Below the pieces are notes generated by a model. It had not been told where the DNA came from. It saw only the letters and a program-made list of their open reading frames with translations, and searched no databases. From Bordetella genomosp. 2 (GTDB taxonomy: Bacteria; Pseudomonadota; Gammaproteobacteria; Burkholderiales; Burkholderiaceae_B): 64,000 bases of DNA. The position numbers and the translations under genes are program-made. This document shows, one piece after another, positions 16,468-25,543 of this stretch (its first letter is position 1; each line of letters begins with the position of its first letter). The stretch spans positions 434,001 through 498,000 of the forward strand of contig NZ_NEVT01000008.1 in the NCBI RefSeq assembly GCF_002261345.1. The letters run 5' to 3'.

Positions 16468-17085
16468 ATGGAGAACCCCCTTATCACCGCCATCGAACAA
16501 AGGATGTCGGCCAATTTCTTTGATTCCACATATCAAATGCCGGTGCCCCTGATCGAGCGGCTTGTCGGGCTGGCCACGCGCGCCCCCTCCGCGTTCAACC
16601 TGCAAAACTGGCGCTTCATTGCCGTACGCTCAGCCGCGGCGAAAACGCGCCTGTGTGCGCTGGCCTGGGGTCAGCGAAAAGTGCACGACGCCGCCACCAC
16701 CTTCATTGTCGTGGGAGCCTTGGCACGTCACGACGTGCTCGAAGAACGGCTGCAACCCTCCATCGATGCAGGACTGATGCCATGCCGAATGGCCCGTGCC
16801 TGGATACAGGCCGCCCGCGAGCTATATGAAGGCTCGCCCCAACAGCAGCGCGACGAAGCCGTGCGCAGTGCTACGTTGGGCGCGGCGACGCTGATGCTGG
16901 CGGCCCAGGCGCTGGATCTGGCATCGTGCCCGATGAGCGGCTTCGACTCCGCCGGCGTGGCGAACGAGTTCGGCCTTGCCGGCGACGAGTTGCCAATAAT
17001 GTTAGTGGCGGTGGGTCGCCCTTCTACCGGCAACTGGCCACAAAAGCCACGCCGGCCGCTCGCCCAAGTGCTGCAAGTTGTCTGA
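16468..17085 (+). CDS. Nitroreductase family protein
   Basis: A 205-residue FMN-dependent nitroreductase-fold protein. The N-terminal signature LATRAPSAFNLQNWRFIAVRS provides FMN phosphate contacts (quoted in part: RAPSAFNLQNWRF), with TLGAATLMLAAQALDLASCP in the central helix and LPIMLVAVG near the end. Relatives reduce nitro groups, quinones or ene bonds with NAD(P)H; the substrate is not evident. The ATG at 16468 has AAGGAG 10 bases upstream, favoured over longer starts. It is divergent from the LysR gene and 12 bases before an exporter gene with which it is probably co-transcribed. Confidence 0.85.
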   Translation: MENPLITAIEQRMSANFFDSTYQMPVPLIERLVGLATRAPSAFNLQNWRFIAVRSAAAKTRLCALAWGQRKVHDAATTFIVVGALARHDVLEERLQPSIDAGLMPCRMARAWIQAARELYEGSPQQQRDEAVRSATLGAATLMLAAQALDLASCPMSGFDSAGVANEFGLAGDELPIMLVAVGRPSTGNWPQKPRRPLAQVLQVV

Positions 17086-17097
17086 CAAGGAAAGACC

Positions 17098-17991
17098 ATG
17101 AGCCGCAGCGCCGACGTGCTGGCCACCGCCCTCGCCCCCGCCATCTGGGGCAGCACCTACATCATCACCACGGGGCTGCTGCCGGCCGGCTATCCGTTGA
17201 CGGTCGCCATGCTGCGCGCCCTGCCCGCCGGGCTGCTGCTGTTGCTGTGGGCGCGCCGGCTGCCGCAAGGAGTCTGGTGGCTGCGGGCGGCGCTGCTGGG
17301 AACGCTGAACTTCTCGATATTCTGGGCCATGCTGTTCGTCACCGCGTACCGCCTGCCGGGCGGCGTGGCGGCCACGCTGGGATCGATCCAGACACTCATC
17401 GTCATCGTGCTGGCCAGGGCGCTGCTGGGCACGCCGATACGCGCGCTGTCGGTCATCGCGGCCCTGGCCGGCATGGGCGGCGTGGCGCTGCTGGTGCTGA
17501 CGCCCGAGGCCGCGCTCGATCCCGTCGGCATTGCCGCCGGCCTGGTGGGCGCAGTGGCGATGGCGCTGGGCACGGTGCTGAGCCGCCGCTGGCAGCCGCC
17601 GGTGCCGCCGCTGGCTTTCGCGGCCTGGCAACTGGTGGCCGGCGGCCTGGTGCTGGCGCCGTTCGCCTGGTGGCTGGAGCCGGCGCTGCCCAGCCTGACG
17701 CTGGCGCACCTGAGCGGCTTCGCGTATCTGGCGGTGATCGGCGGCGCATTCACGTACGCGCTGTGGTTCCGCGGCCTGGCCCGGCTGGGGCCCACGGTGG
17801 TCGCTTCGCTCGGTTTCCTGAGTCCGCTGACCGCGGTAATGCTGGGCTGGGGCCTGCTCGGCGAGCGCCTGAACGGATGGCAGATCGCCGGCATGGCCGT
17901 CGTGATCGGCAGCGTGTGGCTGGTGCAGCGGGTCCAGCAGGGCGTGGCGGACCGGCCCGCCACCGTTAACCTGAAGTTGAAAAAGCTTTGA
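17098..17991 (+). CDS. EamA/DMT-family exporter
   Basis: A 297-residue membrane protein with about ten hydrophobic helices in two EamA repeats (drug/metabolite transporter superfamily). The start APAIWGSTYIITTGLLPAG and the second-half ALWFRGLARLGPT and SPLTAVMLGWGLLGE are typical of EamA proteins that export amino acids or small metabolites. The last residues are Lys-rich and cytoplasmic. It follows the nitroreductase by 12 bases with an AAGGAAAG ribosome binding site, so both are likely controlled by the LysR gene. The substrate is unknown. Confidence 0.87.
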   Translation: MSRSADVLATALAPAIWGSTYIITTGLLPAGYPLTVAMLRALPAGLLLLLWARRLPQGVWWLRAALLGTLNFSIFWAMLFVTAYRLPGGVAATLGSIQTLIVIVLARALLGTPIRALSVIAALAGMGGVALLVLTPEAALDPVGIAAGLVGAVAMALGTVLSRRWQPPVPPLAFAAWQLVAGGLVLAPFAWWLEPALPSLTLAHLSGFAYLAVIGGAFTYALWFRGLARLGPTVVASLGFLSPLTAVMLGWGLLGERLNGWQIAGMAVVIGSVWLVQRVQQGVADRPATVNLKLKKL

Positions 17992-18074
17992 CTTGCGCGG
18001 CGCCCGGCGCGGCATCGCGCTGGGTACAGTGCCCGACAACAAGCCGGCGGCTGGCGCCGGCGGGAGTCAGGCAC

Positions 18075-19148
18075 ATGAAGACATACCGCATCGCGACCAT
18101 CCCGGGCGACGGCATCGGCAAGGAAGTCATCCCCGCGGGCCGCCAGGCCATGCAGGCGCTGGCCGAGGCCGACGGCTCGTTCGCCTTCGCGTTCCAGGAC
18201 TTCGACTGGGGCGGCGACTACTACCGCCGCCATGGCGTGATGATGCCCGCCGACGGGCTGGACCTGCTGCGCGGCCAGGACGCGATCTTGTTCGGCTCGG
18301 CGGGCGACCCGGACATTCCCGACCACGTCACGCTGTGGGGGCTGCGGCTGAAGATCTGCCAGGGCCTGGACCAGTACGCCAATGTGCGGCCGACGCGCAT
18401 CCTGCCCGGCATCGATGCGCCGCTCAAGCGCTGCGGACCCGGCGACCTGGACTGGGTGATCGTGCGCGAGAACTCGGAAGGCGAGTATTCCGGAGTGGGC
18501 GGCCGCGTGCACCAGGGCCTGCCGATCGAGGCCGCCACCGACGTGTCGATGATGACGCGCGCCGGGGTCGAGCGCATCCTGCGCTTCGCGTTCCGGCTGG
18601 CGCAGTCGCGGCCGCGCAAGCAGCTGACCGTGGTGACGAAGTCGAACGCGCAGCGCCACGCCATGGTGATGTGGGACGAGATCGCGCTGGAAATCAGCCG
18701 TGAATTCCCCGATGTGGCGTGGGACAAGGAACTGGTCGACGCGGCCACGGCGCGCATGGTGAACCGGCCGGCCTCGCTGGACACCATCGTGGCCACCAAC
18801 CTGCACGCCGACATCCTGAGCGACCTGGCCGCCGCGCTGGCCGGCAGCCTCGGCATCGCGCCCACCGGCAACATCGACCCGGAGCGCCGCTTTCCGTCGA
18901 TGTTCGAGCCGATCCACGGGTCGGCGTTCGACATCATGGGCAAGGGGCTGGCCAACCCGATCGGCACCTTCTGGTCGGTCGTGATGCTGCTGGAGCATCT
19001 GGGCGAACGGTCGGCCGCCGCCCGCATGATGCAGGCCGTGGAGCGCGCTACCGCCGATCCCGCGCTGCATACCGGCGACCTGGGCGGCCGCGCCACCACG
19101 GCGCAGGTGACGGACGCGGTCTGCCGCTACCTTAATGAAGGTGTCTGA
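18075..19148 (+). CDS. Tartrate dehydrogenase/isopropylmalate dehydrogenase-like enzyme
   Basis: A 357-residue beta-decarboxylating dehydrogenase. It begins YRIATIPGDGIGKEV and shows NVRPTRILPG, the phospho-like/substrate motif VRENSEGEYSGVGG, VTKSNAQRHAM and the NAD loop EPIHGSAFDIMGKG. The YSGVGGR version and ANVRP are typical of the TtuC/tartrate dehydrogenase branch, not of leucine-pathway LeuB. It would oxidise tartrate or D-malate with NAD, giving oxaloacetate or pyruvate plus CO2. ATG 18075 was chosen because the protein family starts there. The stop codon lies inside a GGTGTC/GACACC palindrome. A Bug-type receptor gene follows, perhaps for the same substrate. Confidence 0.85.
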   Translation: MKTYRIATIPGDGIGKEVIPAGRQAMQALAEADGSFAFAFQDFDWGGDYYRRHGVMMPADGLDLLRGQDAILFGSAGDPDIPDHVTLWGLRLKICQGLDQYANVRPTRILPGIDAPLKRCGPGDLDWVIVRENSEGEYSGVGGRVHQGLPIEAATDVSMMTRAGVERILRFAFRLAQSRPRKQLTVVTKSNAQRHAMVMWDEIALEISREFPDVAWDKELVDAATARMVNRPASLDTIVATNLHADILSDLAAALAGSLGIAPTGNIDPERRFPSMFEPIHGSAFDIMGKGLANPIGTFWSVVMLLEHLGERSAAARMMQAVERATADPALHTGDLGGRATTAQVTDAVCRYLNEGV

Positions 19149-19152
19149 CACC
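19140..19152. repeat. GGTGTC-T-GACACC palindrome covering a stop codon
   Basis: A perfect 13-base palindrome that includes the TGA of the dehydrogenase gene (19146-19148). It resembles three copies of a GGTGTC/GGCACC unit near 39.4 kb, so it looks like a member of a dispersed Bordetella repeat family. Confidence 0.5.
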
Positions 19153-19229
19153 CGCCGCGATACCTCCCGCGGGGAGTCAGAAACCGTCCGACTGCACCAA
19201 GACTATTCGACAAGAAAAGAGGAGACATC

Positions 19230-20219
19230 ATGGAGAAGAAGCAACCAAGCGGCATGCGCCGCCTGCTGGCTGGCGCGCTGTGCGCCGCGGGACTGGCCAT
19301 GGCGGCCGGCGCGGCCGCGCAACCGTATCCGAACCGTCCCGTCAACCTGGTGGTGCCGTTTCCGGCCGGCGGGACTACCGACGTGCTGGCGCGTGCGCTG
19401 GGGCAGGAACTGGCCAAGAGCCTGGGGCAGCCGGTGGTGGTCGAGAACAAGCCCGGGGCCGGCGCCACGCTGGGCGCGGACTACGTGGCCAAGGCGCCCG
19501 CGGACGGCTACGTGCTGCTGATGGGCGCGGTGCACCACACCATCGCCACCAGCGTGTACCGCGGCCTGCAATATGACTTCCAGAAGGATTTCACGCCCGT
19601 GACCACCGTGGCGCTAGTGCCCAATATCCTGGTGGTGAACCCGCGGGTGCCGGCGCAGAACGTGCAGGAACTGCTGGCGCTGGCGCGCCAGGAGCCGGGC
19701 AAGCTGACCTTCGGCTCGAACGGCATGGGCACCGGCCAGCACCTGATCGGCGCGCAGTTCCAGGACATGGGCGGCGTCAAGCTGCTGCACGTGCCGTACA
19801 AGGGCAGCGGGCCGCTGACCACCGACCTGCTGGGCGGGCAGATCGACATGTCGTTCGACACCATCACGCCGGTGCTGGCGCACGTGAAATCCGGCAAGCT
19901 GCGCGCCCTGGCGGTGACCACCGATCAGCGTTCGGCGGCGCTGCCCGAGGTGCCCACGCTGCAGGAGGCCGGCCTGCAGGGCTTCAACATGGGCACCTGG
20001 TTCGGCGTGCTGGCGCCCGCCGCCACGCCGCCGGACGTGGTGGCGCGCCTGAACGCGGAAATGGTGAAGATCATCAAGTCGCCGGGGTTCGGCCAGCGCA
20101 TGGCGGAGATCGGCGCCGTGCCGATCGGCGACAGCAGCGCGCACATGGCGCAGCAGATCAAGGAAGACACGGAACGCTATGCCCGGCTGGTCAAGCAGGC
20201 CAACGTGGCGATCAACTGA
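19230..20219 (+). CDS. Bug-family tripartite tricarboxylate solute receptor
   Basis: A 329-residue periplasmic receptor of the Bug/TctC family. A signal peptide (LLAGALCAAGLAMAAGAAAQ, cleavage after AAAQ) is followed by YPNRPVNLVVPFPAGGTTDV, PVVVENKPGAGATLGADYVAKA and GLQGFNMGTWFGVLAPA, all diagnostic. These proteins bind dicarboxylates, tricarboxylates, amino acids or aromatics, and are extremely expanded in Bordetella, often without a cognate TctAB permease, as here. The gene follows the tartrate dehydrogenase-like gene by 81 bases and has an AGAGGAGA ribosome binding site. A link to tartrate or malate use is inference from context. Confidence 0.92.
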   Translation: MEKKQPSGMRRLLAGALCAAGLAMAAGAAAQPYPNRPVNLVVPFPAGGTTDVLARALGQELAKSLGQPVVVENKPGAGATLGADYVAKAPADGYVLLMGAVHHTIATSVYRGLQYDFQKDFTPVTTVALVPNILVVNPRVPAQNVQELLALARQEPGKLTFGSNGMGTGQHLIGAQFQDMGGVKLLHVPYKGSGPLTTDLLGGQIDMSFDTITPVLAHVKSGKLRALAVTTDQRSAALPEVPTLQEAGLQGFNMGTWFGVLAPAATPPDVVARLNAEMVKIIKSPGFGQRMAEIGAVPIGDSSAHMAQQIKEDTERYARLVKQANVAIN

Positions 20220-20237
20220 ACGGCCCCGCGCCGGCGG

Positions 20238-21167
20238 CTACCAGGCGGCGGCCTCGCCGCCCTGCCGCCGGTCGCGGAAATAGTCGACCAGGAAATCAAT
20301 GAAGACGCGCACCTTGGCCGACAGATGATTGCGCTCGGGAAACACGGCGTGGATATCGGCGGGCGGCAAGGCGTAGTCTTCGAGCAGCAGTTCCAGCCGA
20401 CCGGAGCGCAGGTAGCGCGCCAGGTCCCATTCGGCGCGCTGCAGGATGCCCAGCCCGGCCAGCCCCCAGGTCAGCGTGACCTCGCCGTCGTTGCTGCTGA
20501 GATGGCCGCGCACCTTGATGGTCTCGCTGTGGCCGTCCTTCATGAAGCGCCATAGCCCGTAGGTGTCCTCGTTCTGCCGCAGCACGATGCACTGGTGCCG
20601 CGCCAGGTCCTGCGGAGTCTGCGGGCGGCCATGGGCCTTCAGGTAGTCCGGCGACGCGCACACCAGGCGGCGGTTCGGCGCGATCTGCCGCGCGATCAGG
20701 CGCGAGCCCGGAATGTCGCCGAAGCGGATAGCCACGTCGAACCCGTCCTGCACGACGTCGACCGGCGCGTCGGTGAGTTCCAGTTGCACCCCGACATCGG
20801 GATAGCGGCGCGAGAACAGGGCCACCGCCGGGGCGATATAGGTACGGCCGAAACCCAGCGGCGCGTTGACCTTGAGCAGCCCGCGCGGCTGCGCCTGGCG
20901 GCTGGCGATGAGCTGGTCCAGGTGCTCGATGTCGCTGAGTATGCGGCGGGCATTGTCCAGGTACAGCTCGCCCTCGGCGGTCAGGCTGATGCGCCGCGTA
21001 TTGCGATTGAGCAGGCGCACGCCCAGGCGGTCCTCGATCTGCGCCAGGCGCTTGCTGACCGCCGCGGTGGTCACGCCCATCTCGCGCGCGGCCGCCGAAA
21101 AACTGCCGGCGCGCACCAGCTCGACCAGCAACTGCAATTCTTGGGACTGGCCCATGGCATTCGGCAT
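20238..21167 (-). CDS. LysR-family transcriptional regulator
   Basis: A LysR regulator of about 305-309 residues. The HTH reads SFSAAAREMGVTTAAVSKRLAQIE and LLNRNTRRISLTAEGELY (shortened here), followed by a co-inducer domain ending HLSAKVRVFIDFLVDYF. The start is uncertain: ATG 21167 is used, and 21155 (MGQSQELQL) is equally possible; neither has a clear ribosome binding site. It is convergent with the Bug receptor gene, 18 bases away, and divergent from hurI, whose Fur-type site lies only about 80 bases from this start. Its target could be the tartrate dehydrogenase/Bug pair. Confidence 0.88.
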   Translation of the reverse strand: MPNAMGQSQELQLLVELVRAGSFSAAAREMGVTTAAVSKRLAQIEDRLGVRLLNRNTRRISLTAEGELYLDNARRILSDIEHLDQLIASRQAQPRGLLKVNAPLGFGRTYIAPAVALFSRRYPDVGVQLELTDAPVDVVQDGFDVAIRFGDIPGSRLIARQIAPNRRLVCASPDYLKAHGRPQTPQDLARHQCIVLRQNEDTYGLWRFMKDGHSETIKVRGHLSSNDGEVTLTWGLAGLGILQRAEWDLARYLRSGRLELLLEDYALPPADIHAVFPERNHLSAKVRVFIDFLVDYFRDRRQGGEAAAW

Positions 21168-21243
21168 TGTGCGGGGATGGCGGCCATAGTAGCGCAGCGG
21201 CCCGCGCGTAACCGGAGTTTGCATCCGCGCGCGGATTATTTAG

Positions 21244-21262
21244 AATGAGAGCGGTTTTCATT
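21244..21262. promoter_or_regulatory. Fur-type iron box upstream of hurI
   Basis: AATGAGAGCGGTTTTCATT lies 20 bases upstream of the hurI ATG. The outer arms AATGA and TCATT are inverted, matching the style of Fur boxes (two NATNAT-type half sites). Iron repression of hurI in Bordetella is established; this palindrome is the obvious operator. Confidence 0.68.
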
Positions 21263-21281
21263 TCTATTACGATATTGCGCC

Positions 21282-21791
21282 ATGTCGACCTCCCTGCCCG
21301 CGCCGCATGACGCCGTCCACGGCCTTTACCGTGATCATCATGGCTGGCTGGACGGCTGGCTGCGGCACAAGCTGGGCAATGCCTGCGATGCCGCCGACTT
21401 GATGCACGACACCTTTGTGCGGGTGCTGCGCCATCGCGCCGAGCTGGCCACGGTGCGCGAACCGCGCGCCTACCTGACCACCATCGCCAAGCGCCTGCTG
21501 TCGAACCACTACCGGCGCCGCTCGCTGGAACGCGCCTACCTGGAAGCGCTGGCCGCCCTGCCCGAGCCGCAGGCGCCGTCCCCGGAGCAGCGGCTGCTGA
21601 TCCTGGAAACCCTGCACCAGATCGACGCGTTGCTGCACGCCTTGTCGCCGCGCGTGCGCCAGGCCTTCCTGCTGGCGCAGCTGGAGCGGCTGGCGTACGA
21701 CGAGATCGCCCGGCGCCTGGGCGTTTCGGTGCGCACCGTGCAGCGCTACATCGTGCAAGGCTACGAGCAGTGCATCCTGGCGACGCCGTAG
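21282..21791 (+). CDS. hurI: ECF sigma factor of the heme-uptake system
   Basis: A 169-residue extracytoplasmic-function sigma factor of the FecI type. Region 2 includes GNACDAADLMHDTFVRVLR and EPRAYLTTIAKRL (about 32-70), and region 4 includes LAYDEIARRLGVSVRTVQRYI (about 135-156, quoted at its core DEIARRLGVSVRTVQRY). It drives transcription of the heme receptor gene when heme binds BhuR at the surface. The order sigma-anti-sigma-TonB receptor-heme ABC genes equals the described Bordetella hurIR-bhuRSTUV locus. It starts 20 bases after a Fur-type box and overlaps hurR by 22 bases. Confidence 0.95.
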   Translation: MSTSLPAPHDAVHGLYRDHHGWLDGWLRHKLGNACDAADLMHDTFVRVLRHRAELATVREPRAYLTTIAKRLLSNHYRRRSLERAYLEALAALPEPQAPSPEQRLLILETLHQIDALLHALSPRVRQAFLLAQLERLAYDEIARRLGVSVRTVQRYIVQGYEQCILATP

Positions 21792-22747
21792 AGGCCGGCG
21801 GCGAGCCGCCGCTGGACCGCGAAGCCGCGCGCGCGGCCGCGCGCTGGCTGATGCGGCTGCAATCGGGCCAGGCAAGCGCGGCCGATGTGCGCGCCTGCGA
21901 CTGCTGGCGCGCCCGTAGCGCCGAGAACGAGCGGGCCTGGCAGCGCGCGCAGGCGATCAGCCGCGCGCTGGGGCTGATTCCGCCGGCCTTGGGCATGGCG
22001 ACGCTGGGCCGGCCCGCCGCCAAGGGGCGGCGCGCCACGCTGAAGACACTGGTGGCCTTGATGATGGCGCCGGCGGCCTGGGGCGCGTGGCAAGCGGCGC
22101 CGGCGTCGTGGCGCGCCGATCATCGCAGCGCGGCCGGACAAAGACGCGACTTGCGGCTGGCCGACGGCTCGCGGCTGGTGTTGAACACGGCCACCGCGGT
22201 GGATGTGGATTTCAGCGCGACCGCCCATGCCGTGTGGCTGCGCGAAGGCGAGATCTACGTCGAAGCCGCCGGGCCGGACCTGCCGCTGCAGGTGCTCACC
22301 CGCCTCGGCGGGGTGTCCGCGCATGCCGCCCGCTTCGCGTTGCGGCTGCAGGCGCACCGCTGCCAGGTGGAAGTGACGACGGGCCAGGTGGAACTGCGGC
22401 CGGCGCGGGCCGACGCGCGTCCCGTATCGCTGCGCGCCGGCCAGCAGGCGGAATTCGACGCCAGCACGGTCTATCCATGGCGCAGCGCCGATCCGCGCGG
22501 CCCCGCCTGGCTGCGCGGCCTGCTGCACGCCGACGCCATGCGGCTGGACGCCTTCGCCGCCGAGCTGGACCGCTACCGCCCGGGCGTGGTGCGCTGCGAC
22601 CCGGCAGTGGCGGCGCTACGCATCTCGGGCACATTCCAGCTGGCCAACACCGATGGCGTACTGCAGGCGCTGCCGGCGCTGCTGCCGGTGCGGGTGCGCT
22701 ATGTGACGCCATATTGGGTCACGCTGGGTCCCGCGGACGAGGCATGA
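21770..22747 (+). CDS. hurR: FecR-type anti-sigma regulator of heme uptake
   Basis: A 325-residue FecR-like protein: cytoplasmic N-terminal part with RAAARWLMRLQSGQASAAD and a WQRAQ motif (the sigma-binding domain), one hydrophobic segment near residues 82-104, then a periplasmic FecR domain with QRRDLRLADGSRLVLNTATAV and VWLREGEIYVEAA. It holds HurI inactive and relays the signal from the N-terminal domain of BhuR. The start at 21770 overlaps hurI by 22 bases. The tail ends 134 bases before bhuR. Confidence 0.93.
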   Translation: MHPGDAVEAGGEPPLDREAARAAARWLMRLQSGQASAADVRACDCWRARSAENERAWQRAQAISRALGLIPPALGMATLGRPAAKGRRATLKTLVALMMAPAAWGAWQAAPASWRADHRSAAGQRRDLRLADGSRLVLNTATAVDVDFSATAHAVWLREGEIYVEAAGPDLPLQVLTRLGGVSAHAARFALRLQAHRCQVEVTTGQVELRPARADARPVSLRAGQQAEFDASTVYPWRSADPRGPAWLRGLLHADAMRLDAFAAELDRYRPGVVRCDPAVAALRISGTFQLANTDGVLQALPALLPVRVRYVTPYWVTLGPADEA

Positions 22748-22881
22748 GCCGATGCGGACGGCCGTCAAGAAAATAAACAGAAAATCCGCGCCGGCGTGTC
22801 CGGTCCGGCCGCGATGCGGGTCATGGAGAGTAGAGGCAACCCCCTGCCGGTTGCCGTTGAACCTGCTCTCCAAGGTACCTC

Positions 22882-25473
22882 ATGGCTTCTACGCATGCTT
22901 CTTTGTTCTTCACGATGCCGCCGCGCCCGCGCCGCACCGCGCTGGCGGGCGCGCTGCTCGCCCTGGGCCTGGCCGGCGGCCCGGGAACGGCGACCGGCCA
23001 GGTCCGGGCGCAGCCGGCGGCGGATGCGCCGCTGCGCGGCTACCAGGTGCCGGCCGGCGACCTGGGCCAGGCCCTGGCGCGCTTTGCCGACCAGGCGGGA
23101 GTCACCGTGCTGTTCCAGCCTGAAGCGGTGCGCGGACGCCGCAGCGCCGGCCTGCAAGGCGCGTATGCCGTGGACGAGGCATTGCGGCGCCTGCTGGACG
23201 GCAGCGGCCTGGTGGCCCGCGAGCGCGGCGTCAATGCATTCGTGCTGCTGCCGCAGGACGCCGCCGTCACCCAGCTTGCGCCGGTCACCGTCCAGGCCGA
23301 CGCCCCGGACATCGAGCCCGCCTGGGCGCGCACGACCACGCGACAGGATCTGGACGCGATGCATGTGCGCGACTGGAGCGACCTGGGCAAGCGCCTGGAT
23401 GCCGGCGTGGGGTTCAATCGGCAGAACAACAGCATCAATATCCGCGGGTTGGACGGCGACCGCGTCGCCACGCGCATCGACGGCATCCGGCTGCCGTGGC
23501 TGGACGACGGCGCGCGCGGCGTGAAGGGCGGCTTGAACGCGGTGGACTTCAATGCCTTGTCACGCCTGGATATCGTGCGGGGCGCCGACTCCGCTTCGGT
23601 CGGGTCGGGCGCGCTGGGCGGGGCGGCCGAACTGCGCACCCTGGACCCGGACGACCTGCTGCGCGACGGGCGCGACTTCGGCGCGCTGCTCAAGGGCGAC
23701 TATGATTCCGCCGACACCAGCCGCGCCGCCAATGCCGCCCTGGCCGGACGCTTGCCGTCCGGCACCGCCTGGCTGCTGCAGGCCGGCGTGCGCAAGGGCC
23801 ACGCCCTGGACAACCGGGCAAGCCACGGCGGCTACGGTCCGGAGCGCGACCGCCCCGACCCGGAACACTACACCCAGCGCAACGTGCTGCTGAAGCTGCA
23901 GCAGCGCTTCGACGGCGGACACCGCCTGGGGCTGACCGGCGAGTACTTCGACTTCGATTCCGACAGCGACAGCAAGTACGAGCAAGGCCCGGACACCAGC
24001 TACCTGACGGGAGAGAACACGGCCAGCGAGAAGATCCGCCGCGAGCGGGTGTCGCTGGACTACGAGTACCGCGCGCCGCACGCGGGCGCGCCGATCGACA
24101 GCGCCCGCGCGGTGCTGTACTGGCAGCGCCTGCGCCTGGACAAGGGGCTCGATGGCGTGCGCCGGGTGGACTCGCGCGCTTTCATCATCCCGGGCGACCC
24201 GATGCGCTACGGCTACCCCAACGGTCCCTATGGCCGCGACAACTCCATCCAGGAGACGCTGTTCGGCGTGAACGGCGAAGCCACCCGGCGCATCGACGGG
24301 ACGGTGTCGCAGTTGTGGACGCTGGGCGCGGAATGGGTGGGCAACCGCACGGAACAGTATTCGGACGGCTATGACAACTGCCCCGAGCTGCCGCCCGGCT
24401 TGCCGGCGCGGTTCGGGCCGCGCGCTTGCGACATGCTGCACAGCAACCAGGCCGACATGCCGCGCGTCAAGGGCAGCCAGTGGGCCGTGTGGGCCCAGAA
24501 CGAGATCGGCTTTGCCGACGGGCGCTACACGCTGACGCCCGCGCTGCGCTACGACCACTACGAGCAGAAGCCGCAGTCCACCGACAGCTACGGCAGCAAT
24601 CCCAACGCCGACGGGCTGCCGCCATCATCGAGCGGCGGGCGCTTCTCGCCGCGCCTGCTGGGCACCTGGAAAGCGCGCGAGCAGGTGACCCTGTACGCGC
24701 AGTACGCCTACGGCTACAAAGCGCCAACCGCCACCGAGCTGTACACCAACTACGGCGGCCCCGGCACCTACCTGCGGGTGGGCAATCCGGACCTGAAGCC
24801 GGAAACGAGCCGCGGCTGGGAGCTGGGGGCGCGCCTCGGCGACGAGCAGTTGGGCGGCGCGCTGTCGCTGTTCGACACGCGCTACCAGGACTTCATCGAC
24901 AAGCAGGTGCCGTTGACGGCCGGTTCGCCGCAGTGGCAGGACAGCTGGACCGGCCAGTACCCGCTGGGCGTCACCGGCGCGGTCAACCGCGCGCGCGTGC
25001 GCATCTACGGCGCGGAGGCCTCGGCTCACTGGCGCTTCGCGCCGGGCTGGCGCGCCTGGGGTTCGCTTGCATGGACGGTGGGCAGGGACCAGGACACCGA
25101 CCAATACCTGAACTCGGTGCCGCCGCTCAAGGCCATCCTGGGCCTGGGCTACGAGCGCGAACAGTGGGGCGTGGATGCCCTGCTGACCGCGGCGGCGCGC
25201 CGCAACAAGGTCGAATATCCGGACGCCGCGCCGGAAGCGCCCCACCCGGATTTCCGCGTCCCCGGCTACGGCGTGATGGACCTGATGGCGTACTGGAAAC
25301 CCGCCGCCGTGCGAGGGCTGCAAGTGCGCGCCGGCATCTTCAACCTGTTCGACAAGAAATACTGGGAGGCCATCAACGTGCCCACCGCCGGCGCAGTGGC
25401 GCTGCCGCGTCCGGTAGACTGGTACACCGAACCTGGCCGCAGCGTGCGCATTTCATTAACCTATCAATACTGA
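22882..25473 (+). CDS. bhuR: TonB-dependent outer-membrane heme receptor
   Basis: An 863-residue TonB-dependent transducer. After the signal sequence (about 1-45) comes an STN signalling domain (about 52-130; LRGYQVPAGDLGQALARFAD, VTVLFQPEAV, LRRLLDGSGL), then the plug (DLDAMHVRDWSDL, INIRGLDGDRVATRIDG, LDIVRGADSASVGSGALGG) and a 22-strand barrel ending in the aromatic strand ISLTYQY. YGYKAPTATELYTNY is the typical heme-receptor FRAP/NPNL-region relative, with NPDLKPE following. It takes up heme and hemoproteins using TonB energy and signals to HurR. The STN domain is what distinguishes it from non-signalling receptors. The preceding 134-base gap holds no gene. Confidence 0.95.
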   Translation: MASTHASLFFTMPPRPRRTALAGALLALGLAGGPGTATGQVRAQPAADAPLRGYQVPAGDLGQALARFADQAGVTVLFQPEAVRGRRSAGLQGAYAVDEALRRLLDGSGLVARERGVNAFVLLPQDAAVTQLAPVTVQADAPDIEPAWARTTTRQDLDAMHVRDWSDLGKRLDAGVGFNRQNNSINIRGLDGDRVATRIDGIRLPWLDDGARGVKGGLNAVDFNALSRLDIVRGADSASVGSGALGGAAELRTLDPDDLLRDGRDFGALLKGDYDSADTSRAANAALAGRLPSGTAWLLQAGVRKGHALDNRASHGGYGPERDRPDPEHYTQRNVLLKLQQRFDGGHRLGLTGEYFDFDSDSDSKYEQGPDTSYLTGENTASEKIRRERVSLDYEYRAPHAGAPIDSARAVLYWQRLRLDKGLDGVRRVDSRAFIIPGDPMRYGYPNGPYGRDNSIQETLFGVNGEATRRIDGTVSQLWTLGAEWVGNRTEQYSDGYDNCPELPPGLPARFGPRACDMLHSNQADMPRVKGSQWAVWAQNEIGFADGRYTLTPALRYDHYEQKPQSTDSYGSNPNADGLPPSSSGGRFSPRLLGTWKAREQVTLYAQYAYGYKAPTATELYTNYGGPGTYLRVGNPDLKPETSRGWELGARLGDEQLGGALSLFDTRYQDFIDKQVPLTAGSPQWQDSWTGQYPLGVTGAVNRARVRIYGAEASAHWRFAPGWRAWGSLAWTVGRDQDTDQYLNSVPPLKAILGLGYEREQWGVDALLTAAARRNKVEYPDAAPEAPHPDFRVPGYGVMDLMAYWKPAAVRGLQVRAGIFNLFDKKYWEAINVPTAGAVALPRPVDWYTEPGRSVRISLTYQY

Positions 25474-25543
25474 CCCACGGGCCGGCACGCCGCGGCCCGG
25501 TGTCAGCACCGTCCGCCGCGCCCGGACACAGGAGAGCAACCTC